Notes: generated by a model from the sequence alone, not told the origin. 64,000 nucleotides of DNA from Scandinavium ludwigii_A (GCA_050516505.1 CP191518.1:3162001-3226000), one strand, 5' to 3'; shown: positions 34,661-43,979, numbered from the stretch's first letter. Made by a program: numbers and translations.

Positions 34661-36577
34661 TTAAGGCATGACGCTATCGGGAAGATATTTACCGGCTTTG
34701 ACCGCCTGGCGACGCCAGAGGACAAGCACGCACGTGGAAATAGCCGCGCCGACAATCGCCGAGGCAAACCAGCCTACGGCGGCCAGCACCCCACCCATGC
34801 CGCCATCGTGCAGTAAAAAGAGTGAAAAAATTCCGGCACCCGGCGTTGAGAGGCCGAGATTCATGCTGCCCACCAGCGCACCGGTGACTATCGAGCCCAG
34901 CACGAATGAGCCAATGACCCGCAGCGGATCTTCAATCGCCATCGGAATCGCCCCTTCGGTGATGCCCGCCAGCCCCAGCAACCAGGTGGATTTGCCGGTT
35001 TCAATTTCGAAGGTTTTAAACAGTCGTGGCGCGATCAGGGTGGAAGCGGTGACGGTGAAGGCCGAGACCATTTTCACCGAGGCAAATATGGCGTACGGGC
35101 CATACACACCGTTGGCCATCGCCCCAAGGCAAAACGCGTAGGCCGCTTTATTCACCGGGCCGCCGAGGTCGAACGAGCACATGAAGCCGAGGATCGCGCC
35201 CAGCACCAGCGCGTTGGTGCCTGACAGACCGTTCAGCCACGCGGTTAAACCGTTGTTGATCCACGCCACGGGTTCGCCGACCACGAACAGCATCAGGCTG
35301 CCTGCGCCGAGGGTGCCGAGCACCGGATAGAGGTAATATGTGAGAAAGCCGTTGTATCGGTTATTTAGCCGGATGTGGTTTTTCACCCAGCGCATCAGAT
35401 ACCCGGCGATCAGCCCCCCCACGACGGCGCCGAGGAAACCGGAACCAATCATGTTCGCCGCAAGCCCAGCCGCAAAGCCCGGTGCCAGCGCGGGTTTATC
35501 CGCCAGGGAATACGCGGTATACGCCGCCAGCACCGGCACCATTAATATGCCAAGCATCCCGCCGCCCAGTTTGCGGTACATCCACAGCCATGAGTTTTCC
35601 TGATCGAATAAATGCTGCAACCCGAGCATCTGCGCCAGCAAAACAGCCACCGCCAGCACCGTTCCGCCCGCGACGATCAGCGGCACGGCAAACGAAATCC
35701 CGCTCAGCAACGCTTGCTTAAGTTCGGTTTTCAGGTTTTTGGTCTCGTGATTTTCGGTTTGAACGTCGCGCTGTTCGGTGGACGGTTTCAGCGCCAGCGC
35801 CTGCTGGATAAGTGCTTCGGCATGACGAATCGGCTCAGCAACCGGTACTGAAAGTGCCGGAATACCGTTGAAACGCTCCGATTCTTTAATCGCGACTTCT
35901 GCCGCAAAAATACAGGCGTGAGCGTTATTCAGTTGTTCAGCGGTCAGGCGGTTTTCAATTCCGTTCGCGCCCTGCCGTTCGACGCAGACGTTTATGCCGA
36001 GCTTTTGCCCCGCTTTTTCCAGATATTCAGCCGCCATATAGGTGTGTGCGATACCAGCCGGACAGGCGGTCACGCAGACGAGGGTTGGAGCGTTTTTCAC
36101 AATCGGCGTGTCTGTTACATCCAGCGGCGCGTCCAGCACCCGCAATAATTGTTCCGGGGTGGTGGCCGCACACACGGCGGCGCGCACCTCGTCGTCCACC
36201 AGCCGGGACGTCAGCGCCGTGAGCAGCTGCATGTGCGTGGAACCCGCCTGCGCGGGCGGGATAGCCAGCAGCACAACCAGGTTCACCTCTTCCTCGCCGT
36301 CCACGCCCTCCCACAGAATCGGCTCAGGCAGCGTTGCCACGGCAAATGCCGCTTCGTTTACGGCAAGGCTTTTACCGTGCGGCACCGCCAGTCCCTCGCC
36401 GAGCGCGGTCGGCCCTTCACTTTCTCGGGCAAACACATCCCGAAGAAAATCATCAAGGCGGGTAATTTTACCGAGCGCGGCCAGCCGTTCAGCCAGGGCG
36501 CGGATCGTTTCATCGCGGCTGGCAAACTTGGCCTGCAAGCACAGCGCGTCCGGGTGGGTTAACGTCGTCAGGTTCAT
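34661..36577 (-). CDS. mngA: PTS 2-O-alpha-mannosyl-D-glycerate transporter IIABC, MngA
   Basis: This 638-aa three-domain fructose-family PTS permease carries an IIA domain with phospho-His67 in AVPHGKS, an IIB domain with phospho-Cys172 in ACPAGIAHTY and a membrane IIC domain from about residue 290. It imports and phosphorylates mannosylglycerate. ATG 36577 is chosen because it follows GAGGAT at 6 nt. A GTG at 36589 is in frame but has no ribosome site, and the E. coli entry (658 aa) is annotated longer. It forms mngAB with mngB. Confidence 0.96.
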   Translation of the reverse strand: MNLTTLTHPDALCLQAKFASRDETIRALAERLAALGKITRLDDFLRDVFARESEGPTALGEGLAVPHGKSLAVNEAAFAVATLPEPILWEGVDGEEEVNLVVLLAIPPAQAGSTHMQLLTALTSRLVDDEVRAAVCAATTPEQLLRVLDAPLDVTDTPIVKNAPTLVCVTACPAGIAHTYMAAEYLEKAGQKLGINVCVERQGANGIENRLTAEQLNNAHACIFAAEVAIKESERFNGIPALSVPVAEPIRHAEALIQQALALKPSTEQRDVQTENHETKNLKTELKQALLSGISFAVPLIVAGGTVLAVAVLLAQMLGLQHLFDQENSWLWMYRKLGGGMLGILMVPVLAAYTAYSLADKPALAPGFAAGLAANMIGSGFLGAVVGGLIAGYLMRWVKNHIRLNNRYNGFLTYYLYPVLGTLGAGSLMLFVVGEPVAWINNGLTAWLNGLSGTNALVLGAILGFMCSFDLGGPVNKAAYAFCLGAMANGVYGPYAIFASVKMVSAFTVTASTLIAPRLFKTFEIETGKSTWLLGLAGITEGAIPMAIEDPLRVIGSFVLGSIVTGALVGSMNLGLSTPGAGIFSLFLLHDGGMGGVLAAVGWFASAIVGAAISTCVLVLWRRQAVKAGKYLPDSVMP

Positions 36578-36684
36578 CACGATCCTCACTGTAAAAGTGT
36601 AAAAACGGCCAGTCGGCCATTCAGCTGGAAGGATCTTGCCAGATAAAACAATACATTTATGTGATCACTTTCTCTTAACCAAAT

Positions 36685-36704
36685 AATTTGTATTTAATTT
36701 GTAT
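36685..36704. promoter_or_regulatory. Tandem repeat in the mngA-mngR intergenic region (candidate MngR operator)
   Basis: Two direct copies of AATTTGTAT start at 36685 and 36696, 11 bp apart (one helical turn), in the divergent promoter region. They are followed by TTGTTTACAA. Position and phasing suggest binding by MngR, but no consensus can be checked here. Confidence 0.45.
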
Positions 36705-36767
36705 TGTTTACAAGTGCCGTCAGGCAGGCATAATTCGTATTATCGATGTAGTGAATAGGCAGACAAC

Positions 36768-37484
36768 ATGACCAAAAAACCGATGTATCGGCAGATTGCG
36801 GATACCCTGCGTGAACGCGTGCAGCGCGGCGAATTAAAGCCCGGCGATGCGCTACCCACCGAGTCTGCCCTACAAGAAGAGTTTGCCGTGAGCCGCGTGA
36901 CCGTGCGCCAGGCGCTGAAACAGCTCACCCAGGAAGCCATTATCGAAAGCATTCAGGGCAGCGGGTCATACGTTAAGGCCGAGCGGGTCAATTACGATAT
37001 CTATCAGCTCACCAGTTTTTACGAGAAGCTGGTCGACCGAAACGTGGAAACACACAGCGACGTGCGGGTGTTCGAGGCGATTGATGCCTGTGAGGAGATG
37101 GCGGAAAAACTGCAGGTCGCGGTGGGGGAAAAAATCTGGCACGTCAAACGCGTGCGGTTTATTCAGCAAAAGCCGGTCACGCTAGAAGAAACCTGGATGC
37201 CGTTGGCGCTGTTTCCCGATCTCACCTGGCAGGTGATGGAAAACTCCAAATATCACTTTATCGAAGCCGTCAAAAAGCGGGTTATCGACCGCAGCGAACA
37301 GGAAATCGTGCCGGTGATGCCGTCGGAAGAAGCCGTGAAGTTACTCGGTTTAGACCCCAGTCAGCCGATTCTAGAAAAAATCTCTCGCGGCTACCTGGAT
37401 GACGGAAAAGTCTTTGAATACAGTCGCAATGCTTTCAAAAGTGACGATTACAAATTCACCCTGGTCGCCAAACGCAGGCAATAA
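36768..37484 (+). CDS. mngR: GntR-family repressor MngR
   Basis: This 238-aa regulator has an N-terminal winged helix-turn-helix (LPTESALQEEFAVSRVTVRQ) and a C-terminal UTRA effector domain. It represses mngAB, which is divergent from it. The E. coli orthologue (also called FarR) is reported to react to long-chain acyl-CoA as well and to touch TCA-cycle genes, which is noteworthy because sucABCD is the next operon. It ends convergently with sucD at a shared terminator. Confidence 0.96.
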   Translation: MTKKPMYRQIADTLRERVQRGELKPGDALPTESALQEEFAVSRVTVRQALKQLTQEAIIESIQGSGSYVKAERVNYDIYQLTSFYEKLVDRNVETHSDVRVFEAIDACEEMAEKLQVAVGEKIWHVKRVRFIQQKPVTLEETWMPLALFPDLTWQVMENSKYHFIEAVKKRVIDRSEQEIVPVMPSEEAVKLLGLDPSQPILEKISRGYLDDGKVFEYSRNAFKSDDYKFTLVAKRRQ

Positions 37485-37507
37485 AAAAGGCCACTGCTAA
37501 AGTGGCC
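37483..37507 (-). terminator. Terminator of the sdh-suc operon
   Basis: GGCCACT-GCTAA-AGTGGCC carries an A-tract on the left (37483-37488), which is a U-tract for the minus-strand transcript. It stops transcription after sucD and forms the 3' end of the SdhX candidate. Confidence 0.92.
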
Positions 37508-37562
37508 AACCATGTCGAAAACGGACATATAAAGCTCCCCGCAGGGGGAGCAGAGAGGATTA
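37483..37562 (-). ncRNA. sdhX: Probable SdhX sRNA from the 3' UTR of sucD
   Basis: The 80 nt after the sucD stop contain a strong hairpin GCTCCCC-GCAG-GGGGAGC-type stem (37534-37551), a single-stranded stretch with TTTATATGTCCGTT and then the terminator. This is the layout of SdhX (RybD), an Hfq-bound sRNA released from the sdhCDAB-sucABCD 3' UTR in E. coli, reported to act on ackA. The call is based on position, hairpin and recalled sequence; no alignment was run. Confidence 0.6.
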
Positions 37563-38432
37563 TCAGGCGATGATGGTTTTCAGCGCTTCGCCGATGTCTG
37601 CCAGGCTGCGAACGGTTTTCACACCGGCCGCTTCCAGAGCTGCGAATTTCTCGTCCGCAGTCCCTTTCCCGCCGGCAATGATCGCGCCCGCGTGGCCCAT
37701 ACGTTTGCCTTTCGGCGCAGTCACACCCGCGATGTAGCCAACCACTGGTTTGGTCACGTGTTCTTTGATGTAAGCAGCCGCTTCTTCTTCAGCGCTACCG
37801 CCGATCTCACCGATCATCACGATCGCTTCGGTCTGCGGATCTTCCTCGAACATTTTCAGGATATCGATGAAGTTAGAGCCTGGGATCGGGTCACCGCCAA
37901 TGCCCACACAAGTGGACTGACCGAAACCGTAATCGGTGGTTTGTTTAACCGCTTCATAGGTCAGGGTGCCTGAACGGGAAACGATACCCACTTTACCCGG
38001 CTTGTGAATGTGGCCTGGCATGATGCCGATTTTGCTCTGGCCAGGGGTGATAACGCCTGGGCAGTTCGGGCCAATCATGCGCACGCCCGCTTCATCCAGC
38101 TTCACTTTCACCGTCAACATATCCAGCGTCGGGATGCCTTCGGTGATGGTGATAATGAGCTTAATGCCTGCGTCGATGGCTTCCAGAATGGAGTCTTTGC
38201 AGAACGGAGCCGGAACGTAGATTACGGAGGCGGTTGCGCCCGTGGCTTCTACGGCTTCACGCACAGTGTTGAACACCGGCAGATCCAGATGGGTGGTGCC
38301 GCCTTTGCCTGGCGTTACGCCGCCAACCATGTTGGTGCCATAAGCGATCGCTTGTTCTGAGTGGAAAGTCCCCTGGCTACCGGTGAAACCCTGGCAGATA
38401 ACCTTGGTATTTTTATCAATTAAAATGGACAT
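37563..38432 (-). CDS. sucD: Succinyl-CoA synthetase alpha subunit SucD
   Basis: This 289-aa CoA-binding subunit has the phosphohistidine loop GHAGAIIAGGKGTA near residue 247 and the GFTGSQGTFHSEQAI CoA-binding start. With SucC it converts succinyl-CoA to succinate, making ATP/GTP. Its ATG overlaps the sucC stop by one base (TAATG). It is the last gene of the operon. Confidence 0.98.
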   Translation of the reverse strand: MSILIDKNTKVICQGFTGSQGTFHSEQAIAYGTNMVGGVTPGKGGTTHLDLPVFNTVREAVEATGATASVIYVPAPFCKDSILEAIDAGIKLIITITEGIPTLDMLTVKVKLDEAGVRMIGPNCPGVITPGQSKIGIMPGHIHKPGKVGIVSRSGTLTYEAVKQTTDYGFGQSTCVGIGGDPIPGSNFIDILKMFEEDPQTEAIVMIGEIGGSAEEEAAAYIKEHVTKPVVGYIAGVTAPKGKRMGHAGAIIAGGKGTADEKFAALEAAGVKTVRSLADIGEALKTIIA

Positions 38433-39598
38433 TATTTCCCCTCCACTGCGGCAACGACCTGCTGAGCGGCATCCGTCAGACTTTTCGCTGCAATAATATT
38501 CAGACCGCTGTCGGCGAGTTTTTTCGCGCCGAGTTCAGCGTTGTTACCTTCCAGACGTACGACAACCGGCACGTTTACGCCCACTTCTTCAACAGCACCG
38601 ATGATGCCGTCAGCAATCAGGTCGCAACGTACGATCCCGCCGAAGATGTTAACCAGTACGGCTTTCACCTTGTCATCAGAGAGGATGATTTTGAACGCTT
38701 CGGTAACGCGTTCTTTGGTTGCGCCGCCGCCCACATCGAGGAAGTTAGCCGGTTCGCCGCCGTGCAGCTTAACGATGTCCATGGTTCCCATCGCCAGGCC
38801 TGCGCCGTTAACCATGCAACCAATGTTGCCGTCGAGTGCAACGTAGTTCAGTTCCCACTGTGCAGCCTGCGCTTCACGTGGATCTTCCTGAGACTGGTCG
38901 CGCATTTCACGCAGATCCGGCTGGCGGAACAGCGCATTGCCGTCAGCGCCCAGCTTGCCGTCGAGGCAAATCAGGTCGCCCTGCTTGGTGATCACCAGCG
39001 GGTTGATTTCGATCAGGGCCAGGTCACGATCCAGGAAGATGTTCGCCAGACCCATGAAGATCTTGGTGAACTGCTGAACCAGTTTGCCTTCCAGACCCAG
39101 TTTGAACGCCAGCTCACGACCCTGGTATGGCATTGGACCTGCCAGCGGATCGATAGCCACTTTGTGGATCAGGTGCGGGGTTTCTTCCGCCACTTTTTCA
39201 ATTTCCACGCCGCCTTCAGTAGACGCCATGAACACCACGCGACGGGAGCTACGGTCAACCACAGCACCCAAATAGAGTTCTTTCGCGATATCGGTCGCTG
39301 CTTCAACCAGAATCTGGTTGACCGGCTGGCCATTCGCATCTGTTTGATAGGTTACCAGGCGTTTGCCGAGCCAATGCTCTGCGAAAGCGCGAATGTCTTC
39401 TTTGCTGTGAACGACTTTAACGCCACCCGCTTTACCGCGGCCGCCAGCGTGTACCTGGCATTTCACGACCCAAGGGCCCGCGCCGATTTTAGAAGCCGCT
39501 TCTTCAGCTTCACGCGGAGTTGAGCAGGCGTAGCCTACTGGCGCAGGTAAACCGTAGCGGGCAAACAGCTGTTTGGCCTGGTATTCATGTAAGTTCAT
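38432..39598 (-). CDS. sucC: Succinyl-CoA synthetase beta subunit SucC
   Basis: This 388-aa subunit has an N-terminal ATP-grasp domain (KCQVHAGGRGKAGGVKV near residue 46) and a C-terminal domain (VNIFGGIVRCD) that meets SucD. It binds the nucleotide and gives substrate specificity. It is separated from sucB by 85 nt containing a GC-rich hairpin. Confidence 0.98.
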   Translation of the reverse strand: MNLHEYQAKQLFARYGLPAPVGYACSTPREAEEAASKIGAGPWVVKCQVHAGGRGKAGGVKVVHSKEDIRAFAEHWLGKRLVTYQTDANGQPVNQILVEAATDIAKELYLGAVVDRSSRRVVFMASTEGGVEIEKVAEETPHLIHKVAIDPLAGPMPYQGRELAFKLGLEGKLVQQFTKIFMGLANIFLDRDLALIEINPLVITKQGDLICLDGKLGADGNALFRQPDLREMRDQSQEDPREAQAAQWELNYVALDGNIGCMVNGAGLAMGTMDIVKLHGGEPANFLDVGGGATKERVTEAFKIILSDDKVKAVLVNIFGGIVRCDLIADGIIGAVEEVGVNVPVVVRLEGNNAELGAKKLADSGLNIIAAKSLTDAAQQVVAAVEGK

Positions 39599-39638
39599 GC
39601 GTTCTATCCACTATTTTGAGTATTATCATGATCATTTA

Positions 39639-39664
39639 CCTCCAGGCCGCATCCGGCCCGGAGG
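39639..39664. repeat. Hairpin in the sucB-sucC spacer
   Basis: CCTCC…GGAGG encloses GGCC-GCATCC-GGCC, a stable nested stem that looks like a degenerate palindromic unit. It may protect the upstream mRNA or tune the ratio of SucB to SucC. Confidence 0.55.
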
Positions 39665-39683
39665 ACAGGTGATACAGGGCTTA

Positions 39684-40907
39684 CTACACGTCCAGCAGCA
39701 GACGAGTCGGATCTTCCAGCAGCTCTTTAATGGCCACGAGGAAGCCCACGGACTCACGACCATCGATCAGGCGATGATCGTAGGACAGTGCCAGGTACAT
39801 CATTGGCAGAATTTCAACTTTGCCATCAACCGCCATCGGACGATCTTTAATGGCATGCATGCCAAGGATCGCGCTCTGCGGTGGGTTGATGATTGGGGTA
39901 GACATCAGGGAACCGAAGACCCCGCCGTTGGTGATGGTGAAGTTACCGCCGGTCAAGTCTTCTACCGTCAGCTTGCCATCACGGCCTTTCAGCGCCAGCG
40001 TTTTGATGTTCTTCTCGATGTCAGCCATGCCGAGTGCGTCAACGTCACGCAGAACCGGCGTGACCAGACCACGTGGCGTGGAAACGGCCATGCTGACGTC
40101 GAAGTAGTTGTGGTAAACCACATCTTCGCCATCGATAGAAGCGTTCACTTCCGGGTAGCGTTTCAGCGCTTCAACCACGGCTTTCACGTAGAAAGACATG
40201 AAGCCCAGACGGATACCGTGACGTTTTTCAAACGCGTCGCCGTACTGCTTACGCAGGTCCATGATTGGCTTCATGTTGACTTCGTTGAAGGTCGTCAGCA
40301 TGGCGGTTGAGTTTTTCGCTTCCAGCAGACGCTCGGCCACGCGTTTGCGCAGGCGGGTCATCGGAACACGTTTCTCAGAGCGGCCTGCCAGCGGAGCCGG
40401 CGCGGCGGCGGGTGCAGCCTCTGGCGCTTTCGCTTCAGATTGAGCCGGCGCTTTTGCCAGATGTTTTTCAACGTCTTCGCGCGTCAGACGACCGCCGACA
40501 CCGGTGCCTTTGATCGCGTTGGCGTCGAGGTTGTGCTCAGCCAGCAGACGACGAATCGCCGGGCTCAGTGCGTCATTACTTTGTTCTTCCAAAGAAGCCT
40601 GCTGGCGCTGGGCCGGAGTAGAATCTTTGGCTTCAGATTTCGCGCTGGACGCTTTGCCAGCGCTGTTACCTTCACGCAGGCGACCGAGGATCTGACGAGA
40701 GGTCACGGTAGTACCTTCGTCTTCCAGAACTGCATCCAGAATGCCGTCGGCCGACGCCGGTACTTCCAGTACCACTTTGTCAGTTTCGATTTCTACCAGA
40801 ACTTCATCGCGAACTACCGCATCGCCTGGCTTCTTGTGCCAGGTAGCAACCGTTGCATCGGCTACAGATTCCGGCAGGTCGGGAACAAGAATATCTACGC
40901 TACTCAT
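39684..40907 (-). CDS. sucB: 2-oxoglutarate dehydrogenase E2 (dihydrolipoyl succinyltransferase) SucB
   Basis: This 407-aa E2 protein has an N-terminal lipoyl domain with the lipoylated Lys44 in EIETDKVVLEV. A linker leads to the peripheral-subunit-binding domain (LSPAIRRLLAEHNLDANAIK near residue 113), then a Pro/Ala linker and the catalytic domain with the C-terminal SYDHRLIDGRE motif (His-Asp). It forms the 24-mer core of the 2-oxoglutarate dehydrogenase complex. It follows sucA by 14 nt. Confidence 0.98.
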   Translation of the reverse strand: MSSVDILVPDLPESVADATVATWHKKPGDAVVRDEVLVEIETDKVVLEVPASADGILDAVLEDEGTTVTSRQILGRLREGNSAGKASSAKSEAKDSTPAQRQQASLEEQSNDALSPAIRRLLAEHNLDANAIKGTGVGGRLTREDVEKHLAKAPAQSEAKAPEAAPAAAPAPLAGRSEKRVPMTRLRKRVAERLLEAKNSTAMLTTFNEVNMKPIMDLRKQYGDAFEKRHGIRLGFMSFYVKAVVEALKRYPEVNASIDGEDVVYHNYFDVSMAVSTPRGLVTPVLRDVDALGMADIEKNIKTLALKGRDGKLTVEDLTGGNFTITNGGVFGSLMSTPIINPPQSAILGMHAIKDRPMAVDGKVEILPMMYLALSYDHRLIDGRESVGFLVAIKELLEDPTRLLLDV

Positions 40908-40921
40908 TTTGTATCCTTTAA

Positions 40922-43729
40922 TTAATCGACGTTCAGCGCGTCATTGACCAGATCTTGTTGCTGCTTCTGGTGAACGGACATATATCCTACCGCCGGAGAG
41001 GCGGAGGCCGGGCGACCTGCATAACGCAGGGCTGACCCAAATGGAATCACTTCACGTAAGTGATGTTGGCTGCAATACCATGCGCCCTGGTTGAGCGGCT
41101 CTTCCTGGCACCAGACAAAATCATGCACGTGAGCATAAGCTTTCAGCACATCCTGCATCGCCTGATGCGGGAATGGATACAGCTGTTCGATACGCACGAT
41201 GGCGACATCTTTTTGATCGTTTTTGCGACGTTGTTCCAGCAGGTCGTAGTAGACCTTACCGGAGCACATCACCACGCGTTTCACGCCTGAAGGATCCAGC
41301 TCGTCCACTTCGCCAATCGCCGGCATAAAGGTGCCGTTGGCCAGTTCTTCGAGGGAGGACACTGCCAGCGGGTGGCGCAGCAGAGATTTCGGTGACATCA
41401 CCACCAGCGGACGGCGCATCCCGCGCAGCGCCTGACGACGCAGCATGTGATAAACCTGAGCCGGAGTGGACGGCACACACACCTGCATATTCTGTTCAGC
41501 ACACAGCTGCAGATAGCGTTCCAGACGCGCAGAGGAGTGCTCCGGACCCTGCCCTTCGTAGCCGTGCGGCAGCAGCATGGTCAGGCCACACATACGGCCC
41601 CATTTCTGTTCGCCGGAGCTGATGAACTGGTCGATAACCACCTGCGCACCGTTGGCGAAGTCACCAAACTGCGCTTCCCAGATAGTCAGGATGCGCGGCT
41701 CTGCGGTGGCGTAGCCGTATTCGAATGCCAGCACCGCTTCTTCCGACAGCACGGAGTCCCAGACCTTAAACTGGCCCTGACCGTTATGCACATGTTGCAG
41801 CGGAGTGTAAGTGGAACCGTTGGTCTGGTTATGAATGACCGCGTGACGGTGGAAGAAGGTGCCGCGACCGGAGTCTTCACCGGACAGACGCACAGGAATG
41901 CCTTCATCTACCAGCGTGGCGTACGCCAGGTTTTCCGCGCCGCCCCAGTCGAACATTTTCTCGCCTGCGGCCATGGACTGGCGATCACCATAGATTTTCG
42001 CTACGCGAGACTGCATTTCAACGGCGTCCGGCACGGTGCTGATGCGTTTTGCCAGCTCCTGCAAACGCTTCATGTCGACCTTGTTCGGGTAGCTCTCATC
42101 CCACTCGTGGTTGAGGTACGGCGACCAGGTAAAGGAGTGCATGTTCATCGGACGCCACTCTTTCACCACGCATTCGCCTGCATCCAGCGCGTCGCGGTAA
42201 AGGTTGACCATCTCGGTCGCATCTTCCAGCGTGGCAACACTGTCGCCTTCCAGCTTGTCTGCGTAGATTTTACGCGGGGTCGGATGCTTTTTGATTTTCT
42301 GGTACATCAGCGGCTGAGTTGCGCTCGGCTCGTCGGCTTCGTTATGGCCGTGACGGCGATAGCAAACCAGATCGATGAACACATCGCGTTTGAAGGTGTT
42401 ACGGAAATCGAGCGCCAGACGGGTAACAAACGCCACCGCTTCCGGGTCATCCGCGTTCACGTGGAAAATCGGCGCCATCACCATTTTACCGATATCGGTA
42501 CAGTACGGTGTGGAACGCGCATCCAGTGGGTTGGACGTGGTGAAGCCGACCTGGTTGTTGATGACGATACGCACGGTACCGCCCACTTCGTAACCCCGCG
42601 CTTTAGACATGTTCAGGGTTTCCTGAACCACGCCCTGCCCGGCCACCGCCGCATCACCGTGAATGGTAATCGGCAGCACTTTATTGCTGCTTGGCTCTTC
42701 CAGACGATCCAGACGCGCACGTACGGAGCCGATAACAACCGGGCTCACGATTTCAAGGTGCGACGGGTTAAACGCCAGTGCCAGGTGCACCAGGCCACCT
42801 TCGGTTTCGATATCCGACGAGAAGCCCATGTGGTACTTCACGTCACCGGTGCCAAGGTGTTCTTTATGCTTACCGGCAAATTCGTCGAACAGGTCCTGCG
42901 GCTTTTTACCGAGCACGTTGATCAGAACGTTCAGACGGCCGCGGTGCGCCATACCCAGCACCACTTCGCGGGTGCCGCTTTTACCCGCATGGCGAATAAG
43001 CTCTTTGAGCATAGGCACCAGCGCGTCGCCGCCTTCCAGCGAGAAGCGTTTCGCGCCCGGGAATTTCGCGCCCAGGTAACGTTCCAGGCCTTCGGCCGCG
43101 GTCAGTTCTGTCAGGAAGCGTTTTTTCTCGTCCGCGCTGAAGGTCGCGTGACCGACCACCGATTCGATACGCTGCTGGATCCAGCGTTTTTCTTCAGTGG
43201 ACGTAATATGCATATATTCCGCGCCGATAGAGCCGCAGTAAGTCTGCTTCAGGGCAGCGATCAGTTCGCCCAGCTTCATCGTCTCTTTACCGATGGCAAA
43301 TGAGCCTACGTTATAGCTGTCCTGGAAATCTGCCTCGGTGAGGTCATGGAAAGCCGGGTCTAAATCAGACACCCGCTCTTGTTTCCACAGACCTAACGGA
43401 TCGAGATTGGCGTCCTGATGACCACGGAAACGATACGCGTTGATCAGCTGCAGGACTTTAACCTGCTTCACATTGGTGTCAGGGTCAGAAATCGAGGAAG
43501 AGTAACGTGAGGCATCCTTCGCCAGACGACGGAAATAATCACGCGTAGTAGAATGAAATTGATCCGGTTTGACTCCGGTACCAGGTAACTGCTGGAACAT
43601 TGAACGCCAGTTGGCGTCGACAGAGTCAGGATCGGTTAAGAAGTCTTCATAGAGCTGTTCTATCCAGCTCTGGTTAGAGCCAGAGAGGTAAGAAGAGTCC
43701 AGCCAGGCTTTCATTGCGCCGTTCTGCAT
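40922..43729 (-). CDS. sucA: 2-oxoglutarate dehydrogenase E1 SucA
   Basis: This 935-aa thiamine-diphosphate decarboxylase belongs to the 2-oxoglutarate dehydrogenase complex. Family features include the N-terminal E2-binding segment, AHRGRLNVLINVLGK, the ThDP/Mg motif around VFIDLVCYRRHGHNEADEP and the C-terminal transketolase-like part. It is two residues longer than E. coli SucA, with an apparent short insertion at RIESVVGHATF (near residue 190). It starts MQNGAMKAWLDSSYLSG. A repeat-rich spacer separates it from sdhB. Confidence 0.97.
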   Translation of the reverse strand: MQNGAMKAWLDSSYLSGSNQSWIEQLYEDFLTDPDSVDANWRSMFQQLPGTGVKPDQFHSTTRDYFRRLAKDASRYSSSISDPDTNVKQVKVLQLINAYRFRGHQDANLDPLGLWKQERVSDLDPAFHDLTEADFQDSYNVGSFAIGKETMKLGELIAALKQTYCGSIGAEYMHITSTEEKRWIQQRIESVVGHATFSADEKKRFLTELTAAEGLERYLGAKFPGAKRFSLEGGDALVPMLKELIRHAGKSGTREVVLGMAHRGRLNVLINVLGKKPQDLFDEFAGKHKEHLGTGDVKYHMGFSSDIETEGGLVHLALAFNPSHLEIVSPVVIGSVRARLDRLEEPSSNKVLPITIHGDAAVAGQGVVQETLNMSKARGYEVGGTVRIVINNQVGFTTSNPLDARSTPYCTDIGKMVMAPIFHVNADDPEAVAFVTRLALDFRNTFKRDVFIDLVCYRRHGHNEADEPSATQPLMYQKIKKHPTPRKIYADKLEGDSVATLEDATEMVNLYRDALDAGECVVKEWRPMNMHSFTWSPYLNHEWDESYPNKVDMKRLQELAKRISTVPDAVEMQSRVAKIYGDRQSMAAGEKMFDWGGAENLAYATLVDEGIPVRLSGEDSGRGTFFHRHAVIHNQTNGSTYTPLQHVHNGQGQFKVWDSVLSEEAVLAFEYGYATAEPRILTIWEAQFGDFANGAQVVIDQFISSGEQKWGRMCGLTMLLPHGYEGQGPEHSSARLERYLQLCAEQNMQVCVPSTPAQVYHMLRRQALRGMRRPLVVMSPKSLLRHPLAVSSLEELANGTFMPAIGEVDELDPSGVKRVVMCSGKVYYDLLEQRRKNDQKDVAIVRIEQLYPFPHQAMQDVLKAYAHVHDFVWCQEEPLNQGAWYCSQHHLREVIPFGSALRYAGRPASASPAVGYMSVHQKQQQDLVNDALNVD

Positions 43730-43843
43730 CGTGATCCCTTAAGCATTTTTATGCTTACTTTCGCCGTAGAAACTACCACGTATACCGGTACAAGGTGTAC
43801 GTGCCGGGGTTCACTTGCGAGCTCTTCTCTTCGGGCCCGCGAA

Positions 43844-43892
43844 GGAACCTTTAAAAACTGTCTGCACTTCAGGGCAGTTTTTAGAGGTTTCC
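43844..43892. repeat. Long imperfect inverted repeat in the sdhB-sucA spacer
   Basis: The arm with CCTTTAAAAACTG and the arm with CAGTTTTTAGAGG, closed by GGAA/TTCC, make a long stem around a ~13-nt loop. It precedes the REP pair in the direction of sdhB. It could be an RNase III processing site or the 3' end of a partly terminated sdhCDAB message. Confidence 0.6.
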
Positions 43893-43906
43893 TGCAATTC
43901 CGTTTT

Positions 43907-43971
43907 CCCGGTGGCGCTGCGCTGACTGGGCCTACTCTCACGTAGGCCTGATTAGCGTAGCGCCATCAGGC
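43907..43971. repeat. Pair of inverted REP sequences (BIME-like) between sdhB and sucA
   Basis: CCCGGTGGCGCTGCGCTGAC…GGGCCTAC is followed, after CTCTCAC, by GTAGGCCTGATTAGCGTAGC…CATCAGGC in the opposite sense. This head-to-head pair of palindromic units lies 8 nt after the sdhB stop. Such elements usually stabilise upstream mRNA. Confidence 0.8.
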
Positions 43972-43979
43972 GTTGTTAC

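Noticed and set aside
41447..43303. 618-codon open frame on the plus strand
   Set aside because: It lies entirely antisense to sucA, which has full-length family similarity. Its own translation is rich in His, Arg and Gln without any domain.
40922..43729. Possible frameshift or insertion in sucA because it is two residues longer than in E. coli
   Set aside because: The frame is intact on both sides and the change is a local in-frame insertion at a variable loop, so it is natural variation.
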